Part shown: positions 6,362 to 7,216 of the stretch, piece by piece
Position numbering within the stretch: position 1 is the first letter of the stretch
How the letters are laid out: the number at the start of each line of letters is the position of its first letter
DNA from: an uncultured Pseudomonadota bacterium
GTDB taxonomy: Bacteria > Pseudomonadota > Alphaproteobacteria > RUG11792
Length of the DNA stretch: 7,216 bases
Direction: 5' to 3'
Assembly (NCBI GenBank): GCA_902796745.1
Contig: CADBQC010000158.1
Coordinates: 1 to 7,216, forward strand
Program-made: the position numbers and the translations under genes
The notes under the pieces: generated by a model
The model's input: only the letters and a program-made list of their open reading frames with translations
The model's database searches: none
What the model was told of the DNA's origin: nothing

Positions 6362-7204
6362 ATGTCATTTTTCGGAAAATTAAAATCGATATTCAAAAAC
6401 TTCGCATTTGCTAAAAACAATGAAAAGCTGGAAGAAATTCTGATAGAGGCTGATTTTGGAGTTAAGTTAGCGACAGCACTAGCGAAGGAAATAGGTTCCA
6501 AAGGCGACATTACAGAAGCATTAAAGAATAAGATAGATACTATAATTTCACCATTGATAGCCGAAATCAATGTTAATTCTGATAAACATCCGTTCGTGAT
6601 TGTCTTAGAAGGAGTTAATGGAAGTGGCAAAACCACGACTGTTGCGAAATTGGCATATCACTTTCGGCAAATGGGATTATCAGTAGACATTGTTGCCTGC
6701 GATACATTCCGGGTGGCAGCAACTGATCAACTTGCTGTGTGGGCAAACAAATTGAATTGCAGGATTTTTTGTGGCAACACTAATCCAGAGAAACCAAGAG
6801 AGCCAGCTAGTTTAGCTTATGAAGCGTTAAGCAATTCTAAAAGTGATATTTTACTGATCGATACGGCAGGACGGTTGCAGAATAATACGAACCTTATGAA
6901 TGAGCTTGCAAAAATACATCGAGTGTTGGCGAAGATTGATGATTCGGCTCCACACGAAACAATACTTGTTCTAGATGCGACAACCGGGCAAAATATGGTG
7001 GAGCAAGTTAATGAGTTTCAAAAAATTCATCCGATTACCGGATTGATACTAAACAAGCTGGATGGAAATGCCAAAGGTGGCACGCTGGTTCGTGTGGTTA
7101 ATGAGTTTAAACTTCCCATATACGGCGTCGGGATTGGCGAAACTGAAAAGGATTTTGAGGCATTTTCAGTCGAGAAATTTTTGAAGGATTTAATGGAGAA
7201 ATAA
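6362..7204 (+). CDS. ftsY: Signal recognition particle receptor FtsY
   Basis: FtsY is the SRP-family GTPase that docks SRP-ribosome complexes at the inner membrane for Sec translocation. The 280-residue protein is little more than the NG core. A short N-terminus, MSFFGKLKSIFKNF, could act as an amphipathic membrane-targeting helix, and there is no acidic A domain. The N domain covers about residues 18-75. The G domain has the P-loop GVNGSGKTTT at 84-93, DTFRVAATDQL at 114-124, DTAGR at 167-171, NKLDGNAKGG from 231 and the closing GVGIGE. Ffh is excluded by the absence of an M domain and by the FtsY-type ending. Two positions are unusual: Val in DTFRVAA (usually Ala), and Asn231 where SRP GTPases usually have Thr in TKLDG. 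AGGGAG at 6352-6357 overlaps the murA stop and lies 4 bases before the ATG. Confidence 0.94.
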   Translation: MSFFGKLKSIFKNFAFAKNNEKLEEILIEADFGVKLATALAKEIGSKGDITEALKNKIDTIISPLIAEINVNSDKHPFVIVLEGVNGSGKTTTVAKLAYHFRQMGLSVDIVACDTFRVAATDQLAVWANKLNCRIFCGNTNPEKPREPASLAYEALSNSKSDILLIDTAGRLQNNTNLMNELAKIHRVLAKIDDSAPHETILVLDATTGQNMVEQVNEFQKIHPITGLILNKLDGNAKGGTLVRVVNEFKLPIYGVGIGETEKDFEAFSVEKFLKDLMEK

Positions 7205-7205
7205 A

Positions 7206-7216
7206 ATGTGCGAGCA
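7206..7216 (+). CDS. Probable start of the next gene (cut by window edge)
   Basis: An ATG one base after the ftsY stop is preceded by GGAG at 7195-7198, 7 bases away, which is good spacing. Only MCE and part of a fourth codon are visible, so no product can be named. The tight spacing suggests it belongs to the murA-ftsY transcript. Confidence 0.4.

Overview
The window is AT-rich bacterial DNA. It carries a dense set of cell-envelope and housekeeping genes, all on the + strand, broken up by decaying insertion sequences. The gene types point to an alphaproteobacterium, probably a host-associated or intracellular lineage such as Holosporales or Rickettsiales. The pointers are a MotB-like inner-membrane/OmpA protein, a minimal FtsY, PBP2, MurA, ATGA-overlapping genes and IS1- and IS481-like debris. 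The lineage is an inference from composition and gene style; no marker gene here proves it.

Layout. Positions 2-265 hold the C-terminal end of an IS1-family transposase, cut by the window edge. A 127-residue ORF of unknown function follows (243-623); its 5' end is fused to the IS1 end. Positions 624-1006 hold no convincing gene, but 893-976 is a degenerate terminus of an IS481-like element. An extended -10 promoter (1007-1015) then starts an operon of three genes overlapping by ATGA: a MotB/OmpA-like peptidoglycan-binding protein, guanylate kinase (gmk) and penicillin-binding protein 2 (mrdA). Thirty-two bases after mrdA a 584-bp relic of an IS481-like element begins (4429-5012, transposase on the minus strand). 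It has recognisable ends, an internally deleted transposase core and a detached transposase C-terminus. A candidate murA promoter overlaps its outer end. murA and ftsY follow 8 bases apart, and another gene probably begins at 7206.

How the genes relate. MurA makes the first committed peptidoglycan precursor, PBP2 crosslinks peptidoglycan during elongation, and the MotB-like protein probably anchors an inner-membrane proton-channel complex to the wall. Gmk supplies GDP for nucleotide pools, and FtsY delivers SRP-bound ribosomes to the membrane.

The most notable pattern is that both conserved gene blocks start directly outside the same kind of IS terminus, in the same orientation. The partner genes usually expected next to these blocks (a MotA/ExbB-type gene before the MotB-like gene, rodA after mrdA) are missing exactly where the IS debris sits. 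I see no new defence system or other undescribed multi-gene system; the interest lies in genome rearrangement and possible promoter capture by IS ends.
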